Assembly: GCF_000024125.1 (NCBI RefSeq) | Contig: NC_013222.1 | Span: 2,706,501-2,770,500 of the forward strand | DNA: 64,000 nucleotides | Direction of reading: 5' to 3' | Source: Robiginitalea biformata HTCC2501 | Lineage (GTDB): Bacteria; Bacteroidota; Bacteroidia; Flavobacteriales; Flavobacteriaceae | Shown here: positions 18,063 through 28,807 of the stretch, piece after piece | Layout of the letters: every line of letters begins with the position of its first letter | Position numbering within the stretch: the stretch's first letter is position 1 | Made by a program: the position numbers and the translations under genes | Notes under the pieces: model-generated | Database searches by the model: none | The model's input: only the letters and a program-made list of their open reading frames with translations | Told to the model about the DNA's origin: nothing

Positions 18063-20489
18063 ATGAAAATCTCCTATAAATGGTTGCGCCAGTTCATCGA
18101 AATGGACTGGCCGGCGGAAAAAACCGCAGAGTTGCTTACAGACCTCGGGCTCGAAGTGGAAGGAATCACGCCGTTTGAATCCGTCCCCGGGGGCCTCAAA
18201 GGTATTGTGGTGGGAGAGGTGAAAAGCTGTGAAAAACACCCGAATGCCGACAAGTTGTCGCTATGCCAGGTGGATATCGGTACCGATAAACCGGTTCAGA
18301 TTGTCTGCGGGGCGCACAATGTGGCCAAAGGCCAGAAAGTTCCGGTGGCCACTATCGGAACGACGCTCTACACGGCAGACGGGGAGCCGTGGAAAATCAA
18401 AAAAGGGAAAATCCGCGGAGAGGCGAGCCACGGCATGATTTGCGCCGAAGACGAGATAGGCCTGGGAGACAGCCACGACGGCATCCTGGTGCTCGATACG
18501 GATGCCGCCCCGGGTACCCCCTGTGCAGAACTCTTCCGACTGGAGGAAGACGAAGTCTTTGAAATCGGGCTGACCCCCAACCGCGCAGACGCCATGAGCC
18601 ATTACGGCGTGGCGCGCGACCTGCGGGCCGGCTTGAAACAACAGAAAATATCGAAGGAACTCATTACCCCCTCGGTGAGCAATTTCCACGTGGACAACCG
18701 CTCGGGGCGGATTGAGGTGCAGGTGGAAAAACCGGAACTCGCGCCCCGGTACTGCGGCGTCACCATCAGCAATTTGATCGTTCAGGAATCACCGGACTGG
18801 TTGCGCAACCGGCTCCGCGCCATCGGCCTGAGCCCGATCAATAATGTAGTGGATGCCACAAACTACGTCCTGCACGAACTCGGGCAACCCTTGCACGCCT
18901 TTGACGCGGACCGCATCCACGGCAAGAAAATCCTGGTAAAGACCGTTAAGGCCGGTACCAAATTCATGACGCTGGACGGGGAAGAGCGCATCCTCCACGA
19001 GGAAGACCTGATGATCTGCGACGCGGAAAAACCCATGTGTATCGCCGGCGTTTTCGGGGGCATCAACACGGGAGTCACCATGGATACCCGGAATATTTTT
19101 CTGGAGAGCGCCTATTTTGACCCGGTTTCAATTCGGAAGACCGCCAAGCGACACGGGCTTAACACGGATGCTTCCTTTCGCTTCGAACGGGGCATTGACA
19201 TCAACAATGTGGAGTACGCCCTGCTGCGGGCCGCTATCCTGATCCGGGACATTGCGGGGGGCGAGATCAGCTCGGACGCCGTGGACCTTTATCCGAAAAA
19301 GATGCCGGACCACAATGTGTTCCTCACCTACGAAAAAATTTACCGGTTGGTCGGCACGGAAATTCCCCGGGATACCGTTATTTCAATCCTGGCTTCCCTG
19401 GATATCCAGGTAAAGAGCGTCACAGAATCCGGGTTGGGCCTGGTGATCCCGTTTTACCGGGTGGATGTTCGCCGGGAAGTGGACGTAATTGAGGAAATCC
19501 TACGGGTGTACGGATACAACAACATCCCGGATAAGTCCCAGTTTACCGCTTCCATCGAGCCCCCTGCCGGCGTGGCGCCCCATAAACTACAGGATCGCAT
19601 CAGCGGCCGGCTGGCTGCTCTGGGGTTTGACGAAATTCTAGGCAACAGCCTCTGCAATCCTGCCCACAATGCGCTTTTGGGCGGTGATCCGGAAGGGGAA
19701 GTCGCCTTGATGAACCCGCTCAGCCAGGAGCTGTCCGCATTGCGCAGAGACCTTCTTTTCTCGGGATTGGGTGCTATCTCGCACAATCTGAACCGGCGCC
19801 AGCAGGACTTGCGCCTGTACGAATTTGGCCAAATTTATTCCCGGGAAGGGACCCAATGGGAAGAACGGGAAAGGCTGGCCCTGCTCCTGACGGGAAATCA
19901 GCATCCCGACCATTGGGAAAACACTGCAAAGCCTCAGGGGTTCTTTGACCTGAAAGCGGTAGTGGCTCATGTTCTGGATAGTCTGGGAGCCGGGCCCCGG
20001 GAGGAAATGCCGGTAACGGACCAACGATTTTCGGAAGCCCTCGAGATTTCTATGGGAAAACGCGCCGTCGTCCGGCTGGGATCCGTACACCCGGATATCC
20101 TCCGGGCCTTTGATATCCGCCAGGAAGTACTCTATGCGGATATCGACTGGCCGCTGCTGCTCCAGAGGGTTCAGGGCGCGGAAATTTCGTATACCGAAAT
20201 CCCCAGGCACCCGGAAGTTCGCAGGGACCTGGCCCTGTTGCTGGACGAATCGGTATCCTTTCGGCAACTGCACGACCTGGCACTGAAAACCAATAGAAAA
20301 ATTCTGCGCGATGTCCGGCTCTTTGACGTTTATACAGGTGATAAGCTGCCGGCTGGGAAAAAATCCTATGCCCTGAGCTTTTTCCTCCAGGACCCGAAAA
20401 AGACGCTGGCAGACAAGCAGATCGATTCGGTTATGGGCTCATTGCAGAAAGCGTTTGAAAAAGAATTGGGCGCAGAACTCCGCGGGTAA
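18063..20489 (+). CDS. pheT: Phenylalanyl-tRNA synthetase beta subunit
   Basis: An 808-residue beta subunit, full length. An EMAP-like tRNA-binding domain comes first (GIVVGEVKSCEKHPNADKLS), then B3/4 with GLTPNRADAMSHYGVARDL, the B5 domain near FLTYEKIYRLVG, a catalytic-like core with YGYNNIP and NPLSQELSALR, and a C-terminal ferredoxin-fold anticodon-binding domain (YTEIPRHPEVRRDLALLLDE). It acts with PheS as an alpha2beta2 enzyme charging tRNA-Phe and carries the editing site. pheS is not adjacent, as is common in this phylum. Confidence 0.98.
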   Translation: MKISYKWLRQFIEMDWPAEKTAELLTDLGLEVEGITPFESVPGGLKGIVVGEVKSCEKHPNADKLSLCQVDIGTDKPVQIVCGAHNVAKGQKVPVATIGTTLYTADGEPWKIKKGKIRGEASHGMICAEDEIGLGDSHDGILVLDTDAAPGTPCAELFRLEEDEVFEIGLTPNRADAMSHYGVARDLRAGLKQQKISKELITPSVSNFHVDNRSGRIEVQVEKPELAPRYCGVTISNLIVQESPDWLRNRLRAIGLSPINNVVDATNYVLHELGQPLHAFDADRIHGKKILVKTVKAGTKFMTLDGEERILHEEDLMICDAEKPMCIAGVFGGINTGVTMDTRNIFLESAYFDPVSIRKTAKRHGLNTDASFRFERGIDINNVEYALLRAAILIRDIAGGEISSDAVDLYPKKMPDHNVFLTYEKIYRLVGTEIPRDTVISILASLDIQVKSVTESGLGLVIPFYRVDVRREVDVIEEILRVYGYNNIPDKSQFTASIEPPAGVAPHKLQDRISGRLAALGFDEILGNSLCNPAHNALLGGDPEGEVALMNPLSQELSALRRDLLFSGLGAISHNLNRRQQDLRLYEFGQIYSREGTQWEERERLALLLTGNQHPDHWENTAKPQGFFDLKAVVAHVLDSLGAGPREEMPVTDQRFSEALEISMGKRAVVRLGSVHPDILRAFDIRQEVLYADIDWPLLLQRVQGAEISYTEIPRHPEVRRDLALLLDESVSFRQLHDLALKTNRKILRDVRLFDVYTGDKLPAGKKSYALSFFLQDPKKTLADKQIDSVMGSLQKAFEKELGAELRG

Positions 20490-20535
20490 TCCATCCGATT
20501 TTGGAATCCGGGCCAGTTGGCGCACGGACCGACTT

Positions 20536-21075
20536 TTATAAAGGCGCGGGGAGCACTACCCGGTCGATCTCGTGAAAAACCAGGCGTTCGCTGCCTAAGT
20601 CCGCACAGGTAATCCGGGCTCGATTCCCCGAACAATCGGTAAGATAGATATCGGAACCCTCCAGGGTGGCAATCAGGTCCTCACCCTGCAGCGTGGTAAA
20701 TCGCGTAGTGCCTTTTCCGCGGCTCAGGGCCCGTAAAATTTTCGAAGCGGACAATTCCCCGGCTACGATGTGATAGCCCACCAGGGACTTCAGGACTTTT
20801 TTATTCTCCGGTTTCAGCCAGTCGCGCACCCGGTCCGGATCGAGCCTGTGAAAAGCTTCGTCCGAAGGTGCAAAAATGGTAAACGCGCCGTTCTCGAGGA
20901 TTTCCATCAAGTCGGTGGCTGCCACGGCCGTCAAAAGGGTGGGATACTGGTCCGGGGAGAGTCCGAGCCGGGTGATGGGTACTTGTTGCCCCATACCGCT
21001 GTGCCGCTGTGCGCACATATCGGGTACCTGGAAAAAAAGGGCTGCCAGCAGCAGCATTCCATAACGGGTAAGCAT
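20536..21075 (-). CDS. Exported fasciclin-domain protein
   Basis: A 179-residue protein with a signal peptide (LTRYGMLLLAALFFQVPDMC) and one fasciclin (FAS1) domain. The FAS1 pattern is clear: LLTAVAATDLMEILENGAFT, IFAPSDEAFHRL, LKSLVGYHIVAGELSA and a final NRARITCADL ... FHEIDRVVLP. Such secreted domains mediate adhesion or carbohydrate binding in known cases. The start is ATG 21075 at the signal peptide. It stands alone between pheT (convergent) and a divergent membrane protein gene. Confidence 0.88.
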   Translation of the reverse strand: MLTRYGMLLLAALFFQVPDMCAQRHSGMGQQVPITRLGLSPDQYPTLLTAVAATDLMEILENGAFTIFAPSDEAFHRLDPDRVRDWLKPENKKVLKSLVGYHIVAGELSASKILRALSRGKGTTRFTTLQGEDLIATLEGSDIYLTDCSGNRARITCADLGSERLVFHEIDRVVLPAPL

Positions 21076-21222
21076 CCTTATAGTCGATTTCGGGGGCGGG
21101 AATACACCGATTCTACCGGGATTCCCGCCCTGAATATACGCAATTCGCCCCCTCAGGCCAATTTGCGGGAATCCGGAAAATGATTTTAACATATCTTTAA
21201 CAGTTTTAACAACGATACTGTA

Positions 21223-21254
21223 TTTGACTCCCAAAGCCCCAATGCGTATTTTTG
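21223..21254 (+). promoter_or_regulatory. Promoter of the membrane protein gene at 21277
   Basis: TTTG at 21223-21226 and TATTTTTG (perfect TAnnTTTG) at 21247-21254, separated by 20 bases, match the Bacteroidota -33/-7 arrangement. The predicted start is about 15 bases before the ATG. Confidence 0.65.
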
Positions 21255-21276
21255 GGTAATTGCTAAAAGAAAATTC

Positions 21277-22017
21277 ATGTTAAAGAGGACCAATGTCGAA
21301 TCCCGGTTGCAGGCGATCCGGGAAAGGGAGTGGCAGGATTCACAGCTTTCCGGCCTGCTCCAAGCCCTGCAAATCCAACAATCCGGGAGAGCCGTGCCAA
21401 CAGATTTGCCCATCGCGGAAAGCGGGGACAACGATAGGGATGGGCGCCCGGGAAATCCGCCAAATACCTTTGATTTTGACCTGCTGGAAACGCGTAGGAT
21501 CTACCGGCTGGATCAGATCCGGGCTGTTTGCATCGATTACCGGCTGCGCTTCCTGGACCTGAAGTACTTTAAACCTGAACTCCCGGAAAGTGCCCGTCAG
21601 GCCATTGCCGACCTGGAAAACGCACACGATACGCGGCTGGAGGGATTGAAAATCATCGCCCCTTCCCGCCTATTTAAACTCCAAGACCGGGACGACCCGT
21701 TGCTGTTTGTTCCCCTGGGGAACGATTACTTTTACCTGGTCCACAAATGGGGGAACGATCTCCACCCCCTGCGCCGTCTCCTGGTGTGGCCTTTCCGGAA
21801 TATCGCCAACCTGACCCTGGTGGTGTTGCTGGTGAGCTACCTGGTCTCCCTGTTGGTGCCCGGCGGTTTGTTTTCCAAAAACGACAGCGCTGCGGAATTC
21901 TGGATCATCTTTTTCTTTATGTTCAAATCCCTGGCAGCCGTGGTGATTTTCTACGGTTTTGCCCTCGGGAAGAACTTCAACCCGGCTATTTGGAACAGTA
22001 AGTATTTCAATGCCTGA
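21277..22017 (+). CDS. Membrane protein of unknown function
   Basis: A 246-residue protein with a soluble N-terminal part (residues about 1-165) and two membrane segments near residues 180-200 (NLTLVVLLVSYLVSLLVPGG) and 210-232 (FWIIFFFMFKSLAAVVIFYG). The soluble part includes an Asp/Pro-rich low-complexity stretch and a segment containing LFVPLGNDYFYLVHKWG. I recognise it as a Bacteroidota hypothetical of unknown role. It has its own promoter and ends 12 bases before the convergent ABC-F gene. Confidence 0.7.
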   Translation: MLKRTNVESRLQAIREREWQDSQLSGLLQALQIQQSGRAVPTDLPIAESGDNDRDGRPGNPPNTFDFDLLETRRIYRLDQIRAVCIDYRLRFLDLKYFKPELPESARQAIADLENAHDTRLEGLKIIAPSRLFKLQDRDDPLLFVPLGNDYFYLVHKWGNDLHPLRRLLVWPFRNIANLTLVVLLVSYLVSLLVPGGLFSKNDSAAEFWIIFFFMFKSLAAVVIFYGFALGKNFNPAIWNSKYFNA

Positions 22018-22029
22018 AACCCCGGCCCG

Positions 22030-23724
<1,695 letters not shown>

Positions 23725-23799
23725 TTAAAATCGGGCGTCCCGGAAGGCCGCAGCCCTATTTTTAACTAGCCATTAACAGGGGGCGCAAAAGGGTTTCAG

Positions 23800-23807
23800 T
23801 AATTTTG
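23800..23807 (+). promoter_or_regulatory. -7 element of the lipoprotein gene at 23834
   Basis: TAATTTTG, a perfect TAnnTTTG match, 26 bases before the ATG. No clear -33 element. Confidence 0.5.
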
Positions 23808-23833
23808 ATCGGATATTTTGCAGACAAGATTGT

Positions 23834-25249
23834 ATGGTAAACAAGTACTTTGGTGTTATACTTTTCGTACTGTTGTGTAGTTGTGGGGCTGAGGAATCGC
23901 AATCCTCAACAACCTATCTGGGGGGCGAGATCGTCAACCCGACCTCGGAGCAGGTAGTGCTCTTTAAAGGGGAAATTCCCATCGATTCTGCGCTTCTCGA
24001 TGCCGACAACCGTTTTGAAATCCGATTGGATTCCCTGGACAACGGCCTATATCACTTTTTTCACAAGCCGGAAATGCAATACGTATACCTGGAACGGGGC
24101 GACAGCCTGCAGCTTCGGCTCAACACGGTGGCCTTTGACGAATCCCTGGTTTTCTCAGGCAGCGGAGAAGTCATCAATAATTTTCAGCTCGAAGTATTCC
24201 TGGATGCGGAAAAGGAGGAACAACTCATTCGCGAAGATTTCATCCACCTGGAACCGGATGCTTTCAGCAATAAAATCGATTCGCTCAGCGAGAGGAAGCT
24301 CGCTCAACTCAACGAATTGCGGTCCGAGGAGGGCTTTTCCGAAGACGCTTACCATATGGCCCGGGCCAGCATTGTCTATAAAAACTGGTTTTACAAAGAG
24401 AGTTATCCGTTCTGGCACCGGCGAGCCACCGACGACAAAACGCTTCATAACCTGCCAGAAGATTTCTATGCATACCGCAATGAGGTGTCCTACAGCGACC
24501 CCAGGCTCACCTACCTGAAACCCTATTACGATTTTATGAAATTCCATATAGGCAACCTGGCGTATATGGGCTGCAAAAAGGCATGTGAAGTGGATGAAGG
24601 GACAGGCAAACTCACGGGGAAATTGCACTTCAACCGACACCAGCTCGAATTAATCGACAGCCTGGTTCACCAGGAGACTTTGCGCGACAACCTGTTTCGC
24701 GGGGTGGCCATTGAATACCTGCTCAAGCACGATACGGAGGAAAATTTCCAGGCGTTTCTGGAGGAATTTCACAAGCGCTCCGGGAACAACCGGCACCTGG
24801 ACGAGATCAACCGGCTGAGCGAAGGAATCCACAACCTGCGTCCGAACCATCCCCTGCCGCGTTTGCAGGTGTTGGGTGCGGATGGCGAAAAGTACTGGTT
24901 GCGGGATATTCCGGCAGCCGGGCAACAGACGGTTTTTTACTTTTGGTCAGGGCCCGAACAGCGGCACCTCAGGAATATCAGCCGAAGGGTACGCCAATTG
25001 GAAGAGCACCACCCGGATTACCGGTTTGTCGGTATTTGCATGCAAACCGAGGAGGCCCAGTGGAAGAATCTGGTAGCTACCTACAGCCTGACGCCGGAAG
25101 ATCAGTTCCTGGCAGATAACTTCAAGGAATTTGCCCACACCCTGGTGGTCTTTAACCCGTATAAAAGCGTCATTGCCAAAGACGGGTTGATCGTGGACGG
25201 CTTTGCGAACCTGAATACTTCTTTCCGAACGCAGTCAAATCCCGAATAA
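23834..25249 (+). CDS. Thioredoxin-fold lipoprotein without CxxC
   Basis: A 471-residue putative lipoprotein: the signal KYFGVILFVLLCSCGAEE has a lipobox ending at Cys17. An N-terminal DUF4369-like beta domain (GGEIVNPTSEQVVLFKGEIP) is followed by a long helical part and a C-terminal thioredoxin-like domain. In the last, the strand-loop YFWSGPEQRHLRNISRR occupies the position of the redox CxxC, but no Cys pair is present, so disulfide chemistry there is unlikely. TlpA/ResA-like proteins with this layout are common in Bacteroidota, often near nutrient-uptake genes, but none is adjacent here. Function unknown. Confidence 0.75.
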   Translation: MVNKYFGVILFVLLCSCGAEESQSSTTYLGGEIVNPTSEQVVLFKGEIPIDSALLDADNRFEIRLDSLDNGLYHFFHKPEMQYVYLERGDSLQLRLNTVAFDESLVFSGSGEVINNFQLEVFLDAEKEEQLIREDFIHLEPDAFSNKIDSLSERKLAQLNELRSEEGFSEDAYHMARASIVYKNWFYKESYPFWHRRATDDKTLHNLPEDFYAYRNEVSYSDPRLTYLKPYYDFMKFHIGNLAYMGCKKACEVDEGTGKLTGKLHFNRHQLELIDSLVHQETLRDNLFRGVAIEYLLKHDTEENFQAFLEEFHKRSGNNRHLDEINRLSEGIHNLRPNHPLPRLQVLGADGEKYWLRDIPAAGQQTVFYFWSGPEQRHLRNISRRVRQLEEHHPDYRFVGICMQTEEAQWKNLVATYSLTPEDQFLADNFKEFAHTLVVFNPYKSVIAKDGLIVDGFANLNTSFRTQSNPE

Positions 25250-25327
25250 TAACCACTCAGGGCAGCCCTGGGATCCTGATTTCTGGGATCGGGCCACCTA
25301 ACGAACTACCGGCTGGTCTATCTGTAT

Positions 25328-25987
25328 TTATGAATTTCCCTTGCGGTAATCCGCCAGGAACTTCTCCAGCCCGATATCGGTGAGCGGGTGCTTCAAAAGG
25401 CCTTCAATAGCAGAAAGCGGCCCGGTCATTACATCGGAACCCAGTTTGGCACATTCTATCACGTGCATTGTATGCCGGATAGAGGCGGCCAGAATCTCGG
25501 TATCAAACCCGTAATTGTCGTAAATCTCCCGAATCTCGGCGATCAGATGCAGCCCGTCGGTGGATATGTCATCCAGACGACCGATAAACGGGGATACATA
25601 ATTGGCCCCGGCCTTGGCGGCAAGCAAGGCCTGCCCGGCCGAAAAGACGAGCGTGCAATTGGTTCGGATGCCCTTGTCCGCGAAGTATTTCAGGGCTTTT
25701 ACCCCGTCCCGGATCATCGGCACCTTGACCACAATCTGCTCGTGGAGGTCGGCGAGCTCCTCCCCTTCCTTTACGATCTCGTCAAAGGTGGTGGCGATCA
25801 CCTCGGCGGATACATCTCCCCCGTCCACAATCTTGCAGATATCGATATAGTGCTTGAAAATATTGTCCTTCCCGGTAATCCCCTCCTTCGCCATGAGCGA
25901 AGGGTTTGTGGTTACCCCATCCAGGACGCCCAATGCCTGGGCTTCGCGAATCTGATCCAGGTTGGCAGTATCGATAAAAAATTTCAT
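25328..25987 (-). CDS. Transaldolase, short fructose-6-phosphate-aldolase type
   Basis: A 219-residue class I aldolase of the TalC/FSA subfamily. It shows [34 protein letters not shown], the Schiff-base Lys in [16 protein letters not shown], and [15 protein letters not shown]. It probably acts as a transaldolase in the pentose phosphate pathway; a true FSA activity cannot be excluded from sequence. Length is typical (about 215-220). It has a well-formed promoter (26032-26061) that overlaps the end of the upstream SDR gene. Confidence 0.93.
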   Translation of the reverse strand: MKFFIDTANLDQIREAQALGVLDGVTTNPSLMAKEGITGKDNIFKHYIDICKIVDGGDVSAEVIATTFDEIVKEGEELADLHEQIVVKVPMIRDGVKALKYFADKGIRTNCTLVFSAGQALLAAKAGANYVSPFIGRLDDISTDGLHLIAEIREIYDNYGFDTEILAASIRHTMHVIECAKLGSDVMTGPLSAIEGLLKHPLTDIGLEKFLADYRKGNS

Positions 25988-26031
25988 AGTGTATGTCGTT
26001 TAATGTTTTAAGCAGCCCCGCTTGCGAACAA

Positions 26032-26061
26032 CAAAAATAACGAGGCGGCTGCTCCGGTCAA
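26032..26061 (-). promoter_or_regulatory. Promoter of the transaldolase gene
   Basis: On the minus strand, TTG at 26061-26059 and TATTTTTG at 26039-26032 are separated by 19 bases, matching the Bacteroidota consensus in both elements and spacing. The predicted transcript has a leader of about 37 bases. GCAGCC/GGCTGC arms flank the -7 element. Confidence 0.7.
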
Positions 26062-26063
26062 AA

Positions 26064-26876
26064 CTACAATTTATAATGTTTCAGCAGAAGTCGTTCAAAT
26101 ATTTTATCGGGCAGCATCCGTTTGAGGGTCAGCGACAGCCGCTGCATGGGGCTACCCACGGTATAATGAACCCTGGGATGCTTTTTCTGCAGGATACGGT
26201 AGACTTTCCGGCCAACCTCCTCCGGGTCGTTCCCGGCATCCACGTGGTCGTCCATCAGTTTCAGGCTGTTGCCGTACGATTGCCGGTAGGGCGAATCTTC
26301 GAGCAGCGGGCTGTGAAAGCGGCCCGAGGCGATGTTTGTGGCGTAATCCCCCGGGGCCAGGGTGCACATTTTAATGCCGAAACCCCGAACCTCCATGCGG
26401 TAGGCTTCCGTTGCGATCCCGAGGGCCGACTTGCCGGCGCTGTATATGCCCCGATAGGGCAACCCCATAAACCCGGCAATTGAGGTGATGTTTACAATAA
26501 AGCCAGACTGCTGTTGCCGCATCACGGGCAGCACATGGCGGATGACGCGCAACGGGCCGTGAAAATTGGTTTCCAGGGCATCCAGGCACGCCTGGTGGGG
26601 CGTTTCTTCCAGCGGGCCCGTAATGCCAACCCCTGCATTGTTGATCAATATGTCGATCCGTCCTTCCAGGCCGAGGAGTTCCCGGACTGCCGACCTCACG
26701 GAGTCTTCGTCCCGGACATCGAGTTGAAGGAGCGTCACTGCCTCCCCCCCGGTGTTATTCGGGGATTTCCGGGTGGTTCCATAGACCCGGTACCCCCGGT
26801 CTGCCAGGTAGTGGGCCGTGGATTTTCCAATTCCCGAAGAGGCTCCGGTAATCAGTACGACGGGGCGATGTTGCAT
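26064..26876 (-). CDS. Short-chain dehydrogenase/reductase
   Basis: A 270-residue SDR oxidoreductase. Cofactor motif TGASSGIGKSTAHYLAD, the NNAG motif in DILINNAGVGITGPLEE, catalytic Ser in VNITSIAGFMG and the YxxxK pair in YSAGKSALG are all present, so it should be active. Arg at RVYGTTRKSP suggests NADP(H) preference. The C-terminal part (about residues 190-270) is long, as in the retinol-dehydrogenase-like SDRs. The substrate is unknown. The start is ATG 26876 just before the Rossmann fold; the longer frame is unlikely. It lies upstream of the SRP RNA gene, which ends about 70 bases before this start. Confidence 0.88.
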   Translation of the reverse strand: MQHRPVVLITGASSGIGKSTAHYLADRGYRVYGTTRKSPNNTGGEAVTLLQLDVRDEDSVRSAVRELLGLEGRIDILINNAGVGITGPLEETPHQACLDALETNFHGPLRVIRHVLPVMRQQQSGFIVNITSIAGFMGLPYRGIYSAGKSALGIATEAYRMEVRGFGIKMCTLAPGDYATNIASGRFHSPLLEDSPYRQSYGNSLKLMDDHVDAGNDPEEVGRKVYRILQKKHPRVHYTVGSPMQRLSLTLKRMLPDKIFERLLLKHYKL

Positions 26877-26946
26877 GCGCTCAAAATACGAATAAATATT
26901 CGACACCTTCCGGAAAAGGGGGGTCGCGACCCCTGGGAACAGGGCA

Positions 26947-27050
26947 TAAAAAAACGGCAAGCTACCTACATCGCACCGCTACGACCGCATACCCTTGCTG
27001 CGTTCCCGCCCTGGGGGATTCTGCAGGAGCTGGTCGTGTAGGACTTGCCG
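26947..27050 (-). ncRNA. ffs: Bacterial small signal recognition particle RNA (4.5S type)
   Basis: Read on the minus strand, the transcript starts near GGCAAG (27049) and ends with the pairing CTTGCC (about 26956) followed by a T run, making a single long hairpin. The apical domain IV contains CCCCCAGGGCG, the GGAA tetraloop and CGCAGCAAGGG, the Ffh-binding signature; the stem pairs next to GGAA are GCG/CGC rather than the common CC/GG, a compensated change. It binds Ffh to target membrane proteins. A full -33/-7 promoter lies immediately upstream. Confidence 0.92.
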
Positions 27051-27054
27051 CGCG

Positions 27055-27084
27055 CAAATATACGATGTTTTGCGTTTGGGACAA
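27055..27084 (-). promoter_or_regulatory. Promoter of the SRP RNA gene
   Basis: On the minus strand, TTG at 27084-27082 and TATATTTG at 27062-27055 are separated by 19 bases, a perfect Bacteroidota promoter. Transcription would begin about 27050-27048, the 5' end of the predicted SRP RNA. Confidence 0.78.
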
Positions 27085-27164
27085 TGGAAATGCATCCGTA
27101 ATTTAGTACCCGTTCACGGCTTGGCCAGCGCGTGGATTTACAACCTGCTGACAATGACCAAACA

Positions 27165-28214
27165 ATGATTATGACGAATTTGAAAATGGGCCTGACCGGC
27201 CTGCTGCTAACGCTTTTCCTCGCCTGCGACGGCGAGAACCCGGCCCGGGGCTTTGCTGTTGAACTCGGGAAGGGGGGCAGGAAATTTACCCATGGGGAGA
27301 CCGTAGCGATCGGGTTGAAGAATACCTCCGGGACAGCCGTTGACTCCGTGGTTTATTCCCTGGATGGGGTTCGGCTCAACCCGGAAGGCGGACAGGTTCG
27401 CCTGGGCGATACCCGGCTCGGCGAGAAAAAACTGGAAGCCCGCGTTTATACCGCCGACGGGGATTTTACCCTGGAAAAAGAAATTACGCTCCTCGCGGGG
27501 AACGCCCCGGAAATCTACACATACGAAATCGTCAATACCTATCCACACGACCGGGATGCGTTTACTCAGGGGCTTGAATTCCGCGGGGACACGCTGTATG
27601 AAAGCACGGGCCAGAAAGGGGCCTCCAGCCTGCGCAAAGTGGATTTCCGAACCGGGGAAATCCTGGCGCGCACCGACTTGCCGGATACGTATTTCGGGGA
27701 GGGCCTGACCATCCTGGGCGATACGCTCTATATGCTGACCTGGCAGGCAAAAACCGGGTTTCTCTACAATCCGGATACCCTGGAAAAACTCGGGAATTTT
27801 GCCTATGGGGAAAGCCGGGAAGGCTGGGGGCTCTGCAACAACGGGGAATACCTTTTTAAAAGCGACGGCAGCCAACGGATATGGAAACTCGATCCCCGGA
27901 CCCTGGAGGAGGTCGGGTATATCGAAACGGTCACAGACAAGTCTGTCTTCAACAAGGCGAACGAACTCGAATATGTAAATGGGAAGATCTATGCCAATGT
28001 CTGGCAGCGCCCGAGCATGATGATCATCGATGCCGCCAGCGGGGCGATTGAAGGTGTGGTCAATTTCGGGGGGCTGGAAAACAAGGTAACCCAGCACGAC
28101 CAATTGGATGTGTTCAACGGAGTGGCCTACCACGGCGGGAGGCAGACATTCTTTGTAACCGGCAAACGCTGGGACAAGCTCTTCGAAGTGCGCATTGTGA
28201 AGCGAGACCCTTGA
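27165..28214 (+). CDS. Glutaminyl-peptide cyclotransferase, plant type, lipoprotein
   Basis: A 349-residue predicted lipoprotein (MTNLKMGLTGLLLTLFLAC) whose main part is a five-bladed beta-propeller glutamine cyclotransferase. Typical sequences are VNTYPHDRDAFTQGLEFRG, LYESTGQKGASSLRKVD, GEGLTILGDTLYMLTWQ and GWGLCNNGEYLFKSDGS, with the conserved Glu/Asp region NELEYVNGKIYANVWQ. These enzymes make N-terminal pyroglutamate on exported proteins, consistent with a periplasmic or outer-membrane position. Start is ATG 27165 or 27171. The downstream thioesterase start overlaps its TGA. Confidence 0.92.
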   Translation: MIMTNLKMGLTGLLLTLFLACDGENPARGFAVELGKGGRKFTHGETVAIGLKNTSGTAVDSVVYSLDGVRLNPEGGQVRLGDTRLGEKKLEARVYTADGDFTLEKEITLLAGNAPEIYTYEIVNTYPHDRDAFTQGLEFRGDTLYESTGQKGASSLRKVDFRTGEILARTDLPDTYFGEGLTILGDTLYMLTWQAKTGFLYNPDTLEKLGNFAYGESREGWGLCNNGEYLFKSDGSQRIWKLDPRTLEEVGYIETVTDKSVFNKANELEYVNGKIYANVWQRPSMMIIDAASGAIEGVVNFGGLENKVTQHDQLDVFNGVAYHGGRQTFFVTGKRWDKLFEVRIVKRDP

Positions 28215-28606
28215 ATCGCTACCGCACATACCGCAGGGTAGCCCCGGAAGACCTGGACAACCTGGACCACGTGAATAACATCCGGTATCTGGAGTGGGTA
28301 CAGGAACTCGCGGGAGACCACTGGGCACAACTTACCCGGCCGGAATGGGATGCCGATTATATCTGGGTGGTTAAAAGCCACCAGATCCAATACCACCGCT
28401 CTGCCCTCCTTGGGGAAGAGCTAGCCCTTGAAACATTTGTGGAGGAGGCCCGCGGCGCCATCTCCAAACGCGTGGTGGAAATCCGAATGAGGGACTCCCT
28501 GGATCCTGTCGCCACCTGTAAAACGGAGTGGTGCCTGCTCGAAAAATCCCGGTTGACGCCCGTTCGGATGCCTTCAGGGATGATTGCGGCATTATTGGGG
28601 CGCTAA
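28211..28606 (+). CDS. Acyl-CoA/ACP thioesterase, hotdog fold
   Basis: A 131-residue 4HBT-like hotdog thioesterase. It has NLDHVNNIRYLEWVQELAG (the Asn/His/Asn pattern at the start of the hotdog helix) and a sheet containing SHQIQYHRSALLGEELALE. TTG at 28211 overlaps the TGA of the cyclase gene in the sequence CTTGA, which implies coupled translation from a rare start. Substrate unknown; related proteins hydrolyse medium or long acyl-CoA. It is followed by about 200 AT-rich bases with an inverted repeat. Confidence 0.85.
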   Translation: MNRYRTYRRVAPEDLDNLDHVNNIRYLEWVQELAGDHWAQLTRPEWDADYIWVVKSHQIQYHRSALLGEELALETFVEEARGAISKRVVEIRMRDSLDPVATCKTEWCLLEKSRLTPVRMPSGMIAALLGR

Positions 28607-28730
28607 CTACTCATTAACAGTGATTTACATAACATATTACAGTTTTTTCTTATAGTATCTGTTGCTTTTTCTTGTTTTTAACAGCAAGTATTCCCTACTT
28701 TTTCGTGCCGATCATCACAATTTGCGAGGT

Positions 28731-28753
28731 AAACCATAGTTTTTCTATGGTTT
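28731..28753 (+). promoter_or_regulatory. Inverted repeat upstream of the LytTR gene (site A)
   Basis: AAACCAT, nine bases, ATGGTTT, directly followed by TTACATA. The arms here extend to nine bases (AAACCATAG/CTATGGTTT). The same block with identical spacing occurs at 32887-32909 (site B). In both places the repeat ends 29 bases before a -7-like element (TAATTTAA at 28783-28790 here), so it lies near -55 to the start, an activator-like position. Probably an operator; the binding protein is not known. Confidence 0.7.
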
Positions 28754-28782
28754 TTACATAGGCCTAAACACCTTGTAATCAC

Positions 28783-28790
28783 TAATTTAA
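28783..28790 (+). promoter_or_regulatory. Weak -7-like element of the LytTR gene
   Basis: TAATTTAA matches TAnnTTTG at six of the eight positions. It lies exactly 29 bases after inverted repeat A, matching the spacing at site B, and 17 bases before the TTG start at 28808. No -33 TTG, which fits activator dependence. Confidence 0.4.
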
Positions 28791-28807
28791 CCAAATATTA
28801 TCAGGCC

